A stretch of 64,000 nucleotides of DNA from SB11 sp943370295. GTDB lineage: Bacteria > Bacteroidota > Bacteroidia > UBA8524. Both the position numbers and the translations under genes were made by a program. The DNA lies in assembly GCA_943370295.1 (NCBI GenBank), contig CALRQL020000018.1:1-64000 (forward strand), given 5' to 3'. A model generated the notes under the pieces. The model saw only the letters and a list, made by a program, of their open reading frames with translations. It was not told the DNA's origin and ran no database searches. This document shows, piece by piece, positions 25,279-32,649 of this stretch (within the stretch, counting starts at the first letter, position 1; each line of letters begins with the position of its first letter).

Positions 25279-26577
25279 TTACATACTAGCAGTTTGGCCA
25301 GCAGGGTTTTGCAAAGCTCCGGTAAATCCTATGGGGCCTTCGCCTGCATAGGTCATGGTGCCGTTAAGGGTTTGACCGCCGTCGGTAGAGCTGATATTCA
25401 AGGCAACTACATTTTGGTTAGGTCGGCAGCCCATTAACCAAGCACCGCCCGGATGCCAAGGAGCTGATGAACCGCCCCATTGGTTTTGCACCTGATAGGT
25501 GTTGTTACCTACCAACGTTGCTATAAACCCTATTGGGCCTTCGCCTGCATAGGTCATAGTACCGTTTAAGGTGTTACCGCCGTCGGTAGAGGTTGCATTC
25601 ACCGCTACCACGTGTTGGTTGTTGCGGGCACCAATTACCCAAGTACCGCCATTGTGCCAAGGAGCTGATGAACCGCCCCATTGGTTTTGGGTAGCATAGT
25701 TGTTGTGTACCAAACCGTACAATACTTGTTGCTGAGTTTGCTCAAACAAAAAGTTTTGTGAGTTTAAACGCCAGTTGATATATGAGTTAAAATGGTTGTT
25801 GGCAGTATTTAGCTGATAGCCGTTAAGTGCAGTTTGGTTGCCAGTGTACCATGGGTTGCTTGTTTGTCCGTTTGCTTCAAACTTCACTCCGTAACCAAAC
25901 AGGTTTTGGTTAACACCTGTAAATTCTGAGGGTAAACCGGTGCTGTAGTACATTTGCAAATTCACAAAATTGATGTAGTTATTAATGGTATCAACATCGG
26001 TGTGGTCGTTGGTGGCGGGGGAAATCGACAAATAGTATTGCTCGCCTTGTTGCTGAAACACTTCGCCGATTGCTTTAAACAGCGTTTTAAATTGGTCGGT
26101 AGTAGTAACAGTAGATAAATTCCATTCCCAATCCACGTCAAATCCGTTCAGTCCATAGTGTTGCATATACTTCAACAAGTTTTGGGCAAAGTTTGCAGCA
26201 TTTTGTTCAGGGGTATAGTTTGAGTTTGAAAAAATGTTCTTAATCTGGTCGCCTGCACCACCGTAGTCAAGCGTTACACCAAACTTAAGGTTGGGGTTGT
26301 TTTTCGGAGCATCGTTTAAAATATTCTCCATATACACCTGATTGTGCGGGGCATTGCCCATCGCAATGGTGTATGATGAACCGTCGCCCGCAGGAATAGT
26401 GCTGCTGCTGGTAGGCACGGTTTCTACAAAACACATGTACAATATATCAATGGCTTGATATACGTTGTTTTGAATAAGGGTTTGGTAACAGCTGTTAGGG
26501 CTGTTGTAAGTAGTTCCGCTGGGTTCGTCTTCGTTCAGATAAATCCAAGCGTTTACAAGATTTGCATTTGTTGTCAT
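25279..26577 (-). CDS. GH18 endoglycosidase-like domain fused to OAA-type lectin repeats
   Basis: 432 residues. Residues about 1-285 form a GH18 domain; the catalytic segment is NGFDVDWE (144-151), with the acid E151 and both active-site aspartates present and the first D of DGxDxDxE changed to N. Residues 294-421 are two 67-residue repeats (QNQWGGSSAPWHxGG ... LNGTMTYAGEGPIGF), matching the Oscillatoria agglutinin (OAA) lectins, which bind high-mannose glycans. No signal peptide is visible, as in OAA lectins themselves. Likely substrate: the chitobiose core of high-mannose N-glycans, as for EndoH; that is inference from the domain pair. Stands alone with its own promoter and terminator. Confidence 0.9.
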   Translation of the reverse strand: MTTNANLVNAWIYLNEDEPSGTTYNSPNSCYQTLIQNNVYQAIDILYMCFVETVPTSSSTIPAGDGSSYTIAMGNAPHNQVYMENILNDAPKNNPNLKFGVTLDYGGAGDQIKNIFSNSNYTPEQNAANFAQNLLKYMQHYGLNGFDVDWEWNLSTVTTTDQFKTLFKAIGEVFQQQGEQYYLSISPATNDHTDVDTINNYINFVNLQMYYSTGLPSEFTGVNQNLFGYGVKFEANGQTSNPWYTGNQTALNGYQLNTANNHFNSYINWRLNSQNFLFEQTQQQVLYGLVHNNYATQNQWGGSSAPWHNGGTWVIGARNNQHVVAVNATSTDGGNTLNGTMTYAGEGPIGFIATLVGNNTYQVQNQWGGSSAPWHPGGAWLMGCRPNQNVVALNISSTDGGQTLNGTMTYAGEGPIGFTGALQNPAGQTASM

Positions 26578-26723
26578 GATAGTAATGTTTTTGATAGTAG
26601 TTAGTGTTAATAATTTCGATTGATTAAACAGCGGGATAGGCTGCCCTGCAAGGTTTAATGTGCCCGCAGTAGCACAAATTATGGGGTGTTAGCCCGTATG
26701 GAACAATGCAATGATTTGTTACT

Positions 26724-26731
26724 CAAAGCTA
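26724..26731 (-). promoter_or_regulatory. Candidate -7 box for the GH18-lectin gene
   Basis: TAGCTTTG on the minus strand fits TAnnTTTG; it would give a leader of about 140 nt. No strong -33 TTTG was found. The rest of the 305-bp gap (26578-26882) holds nothing else recognised except the terminator at 26804-26844. Confidence 0.3.
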
Positions 26732-26803
26732 CTATTATAAATACGATACCGTACATTACTTTTTGATTATTTTTTATCAGCATCAGTAGCTCATTAATAA
26801 GCA

Positions 26804-26844
26804 AAAGGCACTAAAGTGAATTGTTATCTCACTTCAGTGCCTTT
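26804..26844 (-). terminator. Terminator after the CxxC protein gene
   Basis: Stem AAAGGCACT-A-AAGTGA pairing with TCACTT-C-AGTGCCTTT (15 pairs, one mismatch), with T-rich sequence after it on the minus strand; 39 bp past the stop at 26883. Confidence 0.7.
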
Positions 26845-26882
26845 GGCCTATACAAATCAATTACTGCTTTGCCGTTGTAATA

Positions 26883-27395
26883 TTATAAACGTGCACTTTC
26901 GGCACGGCCGGGTACAAGGGGCAGCAAAACATCCAGCAACTTATCCATTGCGCGGTGTTCGGGAGTAAAATCAACCCATTTACCGCTTTTAGCAAACTTT
27001 TGTAACTCGTTCACCAGTACAGGCAATTCTTTCCAGTGAGGTATGCACCTTTTGTGTGCCTCAAGCCAGTTGAAACGGAACAATGGGTTTGTTGTATCGG
27101 GGGTTAATATCCCAGTAGCAATTAATTGGGCTGCATCGGTTATTTTTTGGTGACACAATACACACTCTCTGTTTGCGTTGGGTAAAATGGTTTCGTGCAC
27201 AAATTGTTTTTGGCGCACAGCCATTTTGCCCCAAGGGTGTTGGTTTACACAAGTTTTGTGCAGCGCAGCACCGTTAAAAACAAACAAAGGATCGTGCAGG
27301 TTGCTCACCAAGTGTGGGAAGATGATAACATCCCTGCGGTTTTCCATTGGCACCCCGCATAATTTGCAAAGGTTGCCACGGGTAAATAAAGCCAT
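26883..27395 (-). CDS. Hypothetical cysteine-rich, probably zinc-binding protein
   Basis: 170 residues from the ATG at 27395 (MALFTRGNLCKLCG); an upstream extension of 20 residues is possible but less likely. Two similar halves each carry CxxC followed by HxxC/HKxC: CKLCG ... LHKTC and CVLCH ... AHKRC. This pattern suggests two zinc sites from an internal duplication. I do not recognise a named family. No signal peptide. It lies 158 bp downstream of rtcB on the same strand and could be read with it. Confidence 0.72.
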   Translation of the reverse strand: MALFTRGNLCKLCGVPMENRRDVIIFPHLVSNLHDPLFVFNGAALHKTCVNQHPWGKMAVRQKQFVHETILPNANRECVLCHQKITDAAQLIATGILTPDTTNPLFRFNWLEAHKRCIPHWKELPVLVNELQKFAKSGKWVDFTPEHRAMDKLLDVLLPLVPGRAESARL

Positions 27396-27553
27396 ATATT
27401 TAATATTTTTAGTTATTACATTTATCTGAACAAAATACATCCTTGCAATTGCCAAAAAGCAAAGGTTTAATAAAGGATGGTGTTAAAAAATTACAGTATC
27501 AACAAGCGGTTTTCTTGTCGGATAGGGGAGCGTTCTTACAATCTCAGCGGCGT

Positions 27554-29008
27554 TTAATCTTCGCTGGGCTCACGGCCTTCGGCCATGCGTACAATTTGCG
27601 GGCTGAATTTTGCCAGCACATCCACTAAATCAGTTTGTGCTGCCATTACCTGCTCGATGTTTTTGTAGGCCATCGGCGATTCGTCCACATCACCACCAAT
27701 CAGTTGTATGCCTTGTGCGCTTAACCGTTTTTTCATTTGGTGAAGCGTGAACATACTTTTAGCAGCACTTCTCGACATGGCTCTACCCGCCCCGTGTGAT
27801 GCTGAGTTGAGCGAGCCTTGCCCGCCTTTGCCCATTACCACATAACCGGGTGCCAGCATACTGCCGGGTATAATGCCCAGCACACCTTCGCCAGCGGGAG
27901 TAGCCCCTTTGCGGTGCATTATTACCTCTTCGCCATTGGGTAGGGTTTCTTTCCATGCAAAATTGTGATGGTTTTCTACCCTTGCTATGGGTCGTTGGCG
28001 TAATGCTTTAGCCATTTTGCTGTGAATTTCGTGGTGGTTGGCGCTCGAATAATCTCCGGCAAGGTTCATCGCCAGCCAGTATTCTTGTCCTTCTTCACTG
28101 CCCAAATCCAGCCACGCCAAGTGTTTCACCTCTTTTACCAAGCGGGTTTTTCGCATGGCAATATTGCTGTAGGTATTGGCAATATGCGCCCCAAAGCCGC
28201 GTGAGCCTGAGTGCGAAAGCAAAGCAAGGTATTGGCCTGCCGGTACGTCAAAGCCAGCTACGGGTGCAGTAACATCAATAATTCCCCATTCAACAAAATG
28301 GTTCCCTGTGCCTGATGTTCCTAATTGTCTCCATGCCTTATCTTTCAGCCGTTTCAATCCTGAAAAAGCATTCCAGTCGTTGCGATCAAAAAGCGATTCA
28401 TCGTGTTTCACTTTGGTTTCTCCGCCGCTGCCAAACACAGTATGATCGACCAGCAGTTTTTTCAGGGTATCAGCATCTTCAAACACCCTGTTTCCGGGCA
28501 GGTCAAACACACTTAAGCACATACGGCAGGCAATATCCACGCCTACTGCAAAGGGTATTACAGTGTTTGCATCGGTTGCCAGTACACCGCCTATCGGCAG
28601 GCCATAGCCCACGTGCGCATCGGGCATTAGTGCCCCTGCTTTTGCTATGGGCAGTTTCATTGCCAAATCCATTTGGGCAATGGTATGGCTGTCAATACCG
28701 TCAGCCCCAAACACCTCATACCCCAGCGAGCTTCTCAGCTTCCATGTGTGTTCCTGCATGGCAGGCACCACATTGGCTTTGTGTTTTTTTATTTCGGGAA
28801 TTACCGCTGCAAAAGGGTGGCTTTTATCTTGCTCTGCCGTTTCGGGTTCATCCCATGCTTCCTTCGCCATTTCAAGCACTTTGCGTTTATCAACGCCTTG
28901 TTTTTTTATCATCACTTTTGCCAGTTGCCCTATAGATTTCAGTATGGTTTTGTCACTGATACCAAGGGCTGCCAGCTCGTGATTATTAATCTTTACGTTC
29001 TTAGCCAT
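27554..29008 (-). CDS. rtcB: RtcB-family RNA ligase
   Basis: 484 residues. RtcB features: MPDAHVGYGLPIGGV, VGVDIACRMC (metal-binding cysteine), GTGNHFVEW, ALLSHSGSRGFG, EVIMHRKGATPAGEG, SASHGAGRAMSR with the guanylated His405, and GGDVDESPMAYKNI at the end. RtcB joins 2',3'-cyclic phosphate or 3'-phosphate RNA ends to 5'-OH ends using GTP and Mn2+. It is preceded by a promoter at 29294-29326, a possible 29-codon ORF and a terminator-like hairpin, so expression may be attenuated. No rtcA or rtcR gene is adjacent. Confidence 0.94.
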   Translation of the reverse strand: MAKNVKINNHELAALGISDKTILKSIGQLAKVMIKKQGVDKRKVLEMAKEAWDEPETAEQDKSHPFAAVIPEIKKHKANVVPAMQEHTWKLRSSLGYEVFGADGIDSHTIAQMDLAMKLPIAKAGALMPDAHVGYGLPIGGVLATDANTVIPFAVGVDIACRMCLSVFDLPGNRVFEDADTLKKLLVDHTVFGSGGETKVKHDESLFDRNDWNAFSGLKRLKDKAWRQLGTSGTGNHFVEWGIIDVTAPVAGFDVPAGQYLALLSHSGSRGFGAHIANTYSNIAMRKTRLVKEVKHLAWLDLGSEEGQEYWLAMNLAGDYSSANHHEIHSKMAKALRQRPIARVENHHNFAWKETLPNGEEVIMHRKGATPAGEGVLGIIPGSMLAPGYVVMGKGGQGSLNSASHGAGRAMSRSAAKSMFTLHQMKKRLSAQGIQLIGGDVDESPMAYKNIEQVMAAQTDLVDVLAKFSPQIVRMAEGREPSED

Positions 29009-29082
29009 TATGATATTTTTATTTTTTACGCCCCATTATCCGTTTCGGTAATAGGATGCCGAAACAAGTTCAGCATGAAAAC

Positions 29083-29123
29083 AAAAAGCCCCGGATGCTT
29101 TGTTACTGCGTCAGGGGCCTTTT
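29083..29123 (-). terminator. Terminator-like hairpin in the rtcB leader
   Basis: On the minus strand AAAAGGCCCC ... GGGGCTTTTT forms a strong stem that continues inside with GACGC/GCATC pairing around a 9-nt loop, followed by TTTTTGTTTT. It lies between a small ORF and the rtcB start (75 bp before the ATG). Confidence 0.7.
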
Positions 29124-29143
29124 AATATCGGGGCTAAAAGCGT

Positions 29144-29233
29144 TTAGCTTTTATGTTTAGGCACACGGACGTGCAACCCACCATCGTATCCTTTGGTGTT
29201 GCTAAGTAGTTGTATGTCGCGGTGCATTAGCAT
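29144..29233 (-). CDS. Possible 29-residue leader ORF upstream of rtcB
   Basis: An ATG-started, uninterrupted frame of 29 codons (begins MLMHRDIQLL, contains GYDGGLHVRVPKH) with stop TAA at 29146-29144. It lies about 50 nt after the predicted transcription start and just before the terminator-like hairpin. Such a layout is seen in attenuators or in small independent genes. Coding is not proven; the frame could be chance. Confidence 0.42.
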   Translation of the reverse strand: MLMHRDIQLLSNTKGYDGGLHVRVPKHKS

Positions 29234-29293
29234 TTTATTAATTCTGTTAAAGGGTTAAACTTCGTTATATAGGTTTAATACCTTATTGTGCTA

Positions 29294-29326
29294 CAAAGGT
29301 AAATAATAATTTTTTGTGTTAGCAAA
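29294..29326 (-). promoter_or_regulatory. Promoter of the rtcB transcript
   Basis: On the minus strand TTTG, 21 bp, then TACCTTTG: a full match to the Bacteroidota TTTG-N19-21-TAnnTTTG consensus. The start site would be near 29286, giving a leader of about 280 nt. Confidence 0.72.
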
Positions 29327-29486
29327 TAGTTTTTTTGTAAAATTTATGTAAAGATGAAAAATAAGAATTTAATATAAGTAAAGATTAAATGATTATGACA
29401 CCAGCTCCGGCTTTTCTTTTCTAGGGAGAGAGGCCGTGTATTGGTCTTTCCATGATAAAGTGGGAATACAAGGAGGTCGCACAAAC

Positions 29487-29623
29487 CTGTCCTGCTGACG
29501 AAGGAAGCATCTTATTGGAAATGTGTGACAACTATCATTCAACACATTTGAACGAAGAAATTTCGCTGCGCTCAATTTGACAGTGTGAGTTGCGCAGGGA
29601 TTTCCCGAGCCTGCCGAAGGGTG
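29487..29623 (+). repeat. Dispersed repeat, copy A
   Basis: About 137 bp, matched in reverse orientation at 49294-49431. Shared blocks are GACGAAGGAAGCATCTTATT through GGAAATGTGTG, AGAAATTTCGCTG, CTCAATTTGACAGTGTG and GCCTGCCGAAGGGTG; a central 28 bp differs. It lies in the 650-bp gap before rtcB; 29310-29486 holds nothing else recognised. Confidence 0.8.
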
Positions 29624-29655
29624 CGCAGAGAGGTAATAGCGTGAACTTCTTGTGA

Positions 29656-30123
29656 TTATTTACAAACCGTATCAGTTGCTTTTAACTCCATTGCAGCTTG
29701 TTGGGTAGCAGAGTCTCCTACAACCTTTAAATCAAAAGAATTGGCTTGTTTGCTGATACGATAGCCTTTACGAATGTGTTCTCCTGTGTTTTGGTGACCG
29801 CCCCAGCCTGTAAAATATTCAACAGTGTCATTGCCGTTTAGCAATTGTACGGTAACAATACCGCGGCTGTTTTCTTCTAAAAACACTTTTACTACCTGAC
29901 CGCTAAATTGTTGTTCGTAAGCTTTTTCGCACTGGGTTTTCAGTTTATCACCGTGTTGTTTAAACCAAAAGTACAAGTACGCACCAAAGGCTAAAAAACC
30001 ACCGATAATAATAAGGTTACGGATTTTACCCATCCGTTTGGTAAGCCAGTAAATACCGGTGTCGTTATCGTTGTTCCTGTTGCGAAGGGTATTAAACTTA
30101 TTTGAGATGTCGCCTTTCTGCAT
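29656..30123 (-). CDS. Hypothetical single-pass membrane protein
   Basis: 155 residues. A basic N-terminus, one membrane helix (about 35-53, NLIIIGGFLAFGAYLYFWF), then a soluble domain of about 95 residues with a beta-rich look (GQVVKVFLEENSRGIVTVQL, VEYFTGWGG). No known family recognised. Probably anchored in the inner membrane with the domain outside the cytoplasm. It is alone on the minus strand, divergent from the AlkC-type gene. Confidence 0.7.
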   Translation of the reverse strand: MQKGDISNKFNTLRNRNNDNDTGIYWLTKRMGKIRNLIIIGGFLAFGAYLYFWFKQHGDKLKTQCEKAYEQQFSGQVVKVFLEENSRGIVTVQLLNGNDTVEYFTGWGGHQNTGEHIRKGYRISKQANSFDLKVVGDSATQQAAMELKATDTVCK

Positions 30124-30335
30124 GGTTATTCTTTTATCAGCAAATCTTATCTATATATCACATCTAAGCATAACTTGGGTATATTTTCCTTGTTGGCAAA
30201 CCGTCCAAGCTATTGTAATATGCAGCAAAGGTCGTAATTTTAGTGAAATAGGGGAGTCCTCCTTTTTAAGTAATACGCATTGAGGAAAATACAGCGGGGT
30301 TTCAACGGATTGCCACCCTAATTGGTATTAGTTTT

Positions 30336-30343
30336 TACCTTTG
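30336..30343 (+). promoter_or_regulatory. -7 box before the AlkC-type gene
   Basis: TACCTTTG matches TAnnTTTG and ends 7 bp before the ATG, so the mRNA would start at or near the start codon. Confidence 0.5.
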
Positions 30344-30350
30344 CATTATT

Positions 30351-31451
30351 ATGCCCGAACCCTTAAAAAACTATTACAGTCCTGCATTTTTTGAAACGTT
30401 AGCAAGCCGATTATCAAAAGCCATTAAAAATTTTGATGCACAGTTGTTTGCCGAGAAGATATTTAGTGAAGGTTGGGAGGCGCTGGAGTTGAAACAACGT
30501 ATGCGCCATGTAGCAGTTGTGTTGCATGATTTTTTACCCGATGATTTTAAAAAGGCAGCCGACAGTTTGATAAAGATAACCGATGTGTTGCTTGACGGTA
30601 AAGAAGGACAGTTGGATTTTTTGCATATGTTTTTGCCTGATTATGTGGAGCTGTACGGTATTGATGATTATGAAAACAGTATGCGGGCTTTGGAGAAAAT
30701 TACCTGTTTTTCAAGTGCTGAGTTTGCCATACGTCCGTTTATTGTGAAGTATCCGCAAACCATGCAACAAATGCTGATTTGGAGTAAACACCCCAATCCC
30801 TACGTGCGCAGGTTGAGTAGCGAGGGTTGCCGACCACGTTTGCCTTGGGCAATGGCTTTGCCTGCTTTGAAAAAAGACCCAGCACAGATTTTGCCCATAC
30901 TTGAGAACCTTAAAACCGACCCTACTGAAACGGTGAGGCGCAGTGTGGCTAACAACCTGAATGATATTGCTAAGGACAATCCCGATGTGGTGATGGAGAT
31001 TGTGAGACGCTGGCAAGGCAGCCACCCCAATACGGATTGGGTAATAAAACACGGGAGCAGAACGCTGCTTAGGAAAGGGCACCATGATGCGTTGGATGCG
31101 TTTGGGTTGAAAAAAGACATTAAAGTACAGGTTGATGCCCTGAGCATAACACCTGGAAAGTTAAAAATTGGTGAAAAAGCTACCTTAGGCTTTACCATTA
31201 CCCAAAAAGAAAAACAACTAGAGAAATTGCGTGTTGAATATGGGGTGTATTATGTGAAGGCCAATGGTGCGGCTAACCGTAAACTGTTTAAGATTACCGA
31301 AAACAACTACCAACCCGCTAAGAAAGTGGCCTTTAGCCGAACCCTGCGGTTTAATGATATGACAACCCGCAAACACTATGCGGGTATTCATAAAATTACT
31401 GTGGTAATAAACGGAAAAGAATATGCCGAAACCTCAATAGAATTGGAGTAG
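30351..31451 (+). CDS. AlkC-type DNA alkylation repair protein
   Basis: 366 residues. The N-terminal 245 residues are HEAT-like helical repeats; YVRRLSSEGCRPRLPWA and DPTETVRRSVANNLNDIAKD are typical of the AlkC/AlkD superfamily of DNA glycosylases for 3-methyladenine-type damage. The last 110 residues (VDALSITPGKLKIGEKATL ... ITVVINGKEY) look like an Ig-like beta domain, as in AlkC members with a C-terminal extension. Cytoplasmic, monocistronic or with the next gene 28 bp downstream. Base specificity cannot be read from the sequence. Confidence 0.85.
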   Translation: MPEPLKNYYSPAFFETLASRLSKAIKNFDAQLFAEKIFSEGWEALELKQRMRHVAVVLHDFLPDDFKKAADSLIKITDVLLDGKEGQLDFLHMFLPDYVELYGIDDYENSMRALEKITCFSSAEFAIRPFIVKYPQTMQQMLIWSKHPNPYVRRLSSEGCRPRLPWAMALPALKKDPAQILPILENLKTDPTETVRRSVANNLNDIAKDNPDVVMEIVRRWQGSHPNTDWVIKHGSRTLLRKGHHDALDAFGLKKDIKVQVDALSITPGKLKIGEKATLGFTITQKEKQLEKLRVEYGVYYVKANGAANRKLFKITENNYQPAKKVAFSRTLRFNDMTTRKHYAGIHKITVVINGKEYAETSIELE

Positions 31452-31479
31452 TTACTGTTTGTAAGTGGATTTTTCAAGC

Positions 31480-31968
31480 ATGGAAGTATACAAATTTGCA
31501 GCACGCCTCAGCTACATTGATGGTAAGTTTGTACAATATATATTGATTGTGCCCGATGAGATTATTGAGCAAATAAATAAGAAAGGCCGGATAAGAACCA
31601 AAGGAACCATGAACGGGCATCCGTTTGCATTGGCCATCCAACATCTTAAAACAGGGGAGCGTTATTTTTTAGTAAGTGCTGCGTTGCGAAAAGCTGCTAA
31701 AATACAGATGAGTGTGCCTGTACAAACTGAGTTTGTGGTAGTGGATGAAAACGAGTTGGATATTCCTGAAGAGCTTATCGCAGTGCTAAATGAAGACCCC
31801 GAAGGCCAAGCAGCGTTTGATAAACTAACTACCGGCAGTAAACGCGGGTTGATACACTACGTTACTTCGGTGAAAAATATAGATAGCCGCATTAAACGAG
31901 CCATGCAATTGGTAGAGAAAGCAAAAATGGGTTTGCTGAGTGTGCAGCGCAAACAGGGTGAGGAATGA
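31480..31968 (+). CDS. DUF1905/YdeI-OmpD-associated-type protein
   Basis: 162 residues from the ATG at 31480; a GTG at 31465 would add five. N-terminal part (about 5-90, FAARLSYIDGKFVQYILIVP, KGTMNGHPFALAI) fits DUF1905; C-terminal part (IPEELIAVLNEDPEGQAAFD, RGLIHYVTSVKNIDSRIKRA) fits the YdeI/OmpD-associated helical domain. Such two-domain proteins are common in Bacteroidota; function is poorly known. It follows the AlkC-type gene by 28 bp, so co-transcription is likely. Confidence 0.85.
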   Translation: MEVYKFAARLSYIDGKFVQYILIVPDEIIEQINKKGRIRTKGTMNGHPFALAIQHLKTGERYFLVSAALRKAAKIQMSVPVQTEFVVVDENELDIPEELIAVLNEDPEGQAAFDKLTTGSKRGLIHYVTSVKNIDSRIKRAMQLVEKAKMGLLSVQRKQGEE

Positions 31969-32010
31969 AAAAATGTCGTTGTATTACAGTTTAATTAGCC
32001 CTGCGCCTTA

Positions 32011-32040
32011 TTTGATAATTAAAAAAATGATGTACCTTTG
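32011..32040 (+). promoter_or_regulatory. Promoter of the riboswitch-metH operon
   Basis: TTTG (32011-32014), 18 bp, TACCTTTG (32033-32040): close match to the Bacteroidota consensus. The transcript would begin at the first P1 bases of the riboswitch. Confidence 0.75.
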
Positions 32041-32042
32041 CA

Positions 32043-32156
32043 CTGCTTATTAAGAAAGACGGAGGGACTAGGCCCTGTGAAGTCTTGGCAACCCATCCCG
32101 GTGGGTGCCAATTCCTATCCCAAACAGCCTCTGCTGTGGAGGGTGAAGATGAGCAG
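32043..32156 (+). promoter_or_regulatory. SAM-I (S-box) riboswitch
   Basis: Conserved S-box features in order: AAGAAAGACGGAGGGACTAG, GGCCCTGTGAAGTCTTGGCA, ACCC, a P3-type hairpin CATCCCGGTGGGTG, CCAATTCC, then a P4 hairpin CAGCCTCTGCTGTGG. P1 closes between CTGCTTATT (32043) and GATGAGCAG (to 32156), 9 pairs with G-U. It should sense S-adenosylmethionine and lower expression of the methionine synthase operon. The expression platform is unclear: no strong terminator follows, and the first ORF now is a four-helix-bundle gene rather than metH. Confidence 0.92.
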
Positions 32157-32211
32157 ATACCGACTACAAATCCTAGCTGAATTTATCATTTAAAATGCAT
32201 ATTTTTTGTTG

Positions 32212-32641
32212 ATGTGCTAATGCATCAATATGTTAATGTGCAAATGATTTTTGTATGCAAAAGAGAGACAATGTAATTGTTCAAAAGACTTTTGATTTTG
32301 CCCTTAAGGTGATTGAGTATACTGAACTTCTTGAGGAAAGAAGAAAGTATATAGTCGGCAAACAATTACTAAAAAGTGGTACTTCTGTTGGAGCAAACAT
32401 TTGGGAGGCTCAAAATGCTGAAAGTAGGGCAGATTTTATCCATAAGGTAAAAATTGCCGCAAAAGAGAGTGAAGAAACTAAGTATTGGCTTTTGCTGTGT
32501 AAACATTCCAAGAGTTATCCTGATTGCGATTATCTTATTGATGAGCTTGGACACATACAAAAAATCGTAACTAAAATTATTACCACTGCTAAAAATGCCA
32601 CTTGAGAATTGGCAAATTAGCATATTATCGAATTAGCACAT
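32212..32641 (+). repeat. IVS-like cassette 1: S23 ORF between complementary arms
   Basis: Left arm 32212-32245 pairs with right arm 32608-32641: 10 perfect pairs (ATGTGCTAAT/ATTAGCACAT), a short internal loop, 11 pairs with one G-U, then 3 and 3 pairs; about 28 of 34 positions. The S23-family ORF lies in the loop. The layout is like 23S rRNA intervening sequences. Arms also resemble an AATTTGCC/TGTGCTAA oligo repeat seen at 5646-5676, so independent insertion of two repeats is an alternative. Confidence 0.6.
32255..32605 (+). CDS. S23/four-helix-bundle protein, copy 1
   Basis: 116 residues, entirely helical, normal length for the TIGR02436 four-helix-bundle (23S rRNA intervening sequence protein) family. 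Typical segments: FDFALKVIEYTE, GKQLLKSGTSVGANIWEA, FIHKVKIAAKESEETKYWL. Family members are found inside IVS elements of 23S rRNA genes and are related to Avd of diversity-generating retroelements; they bind nucleic acid in some cases. Here it is the first ORF after the SAM riboswitch, 45 bp before the MetH N-terminal gene. No link to methionine synthesis is known. Confidence 0.92.
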   Translation: MQKRDNVIVQKTFDFALKVIEYTELLEERRKYIVGKQLLKSGTSVGANIWEAQNAESRADFIHKVKIAAKESEETKYWLLLCKHSKSYPDCDYLIDELGHIQKIVTKIITTAKNAT

Positions 32642-32649
32642 TTAAAGAA

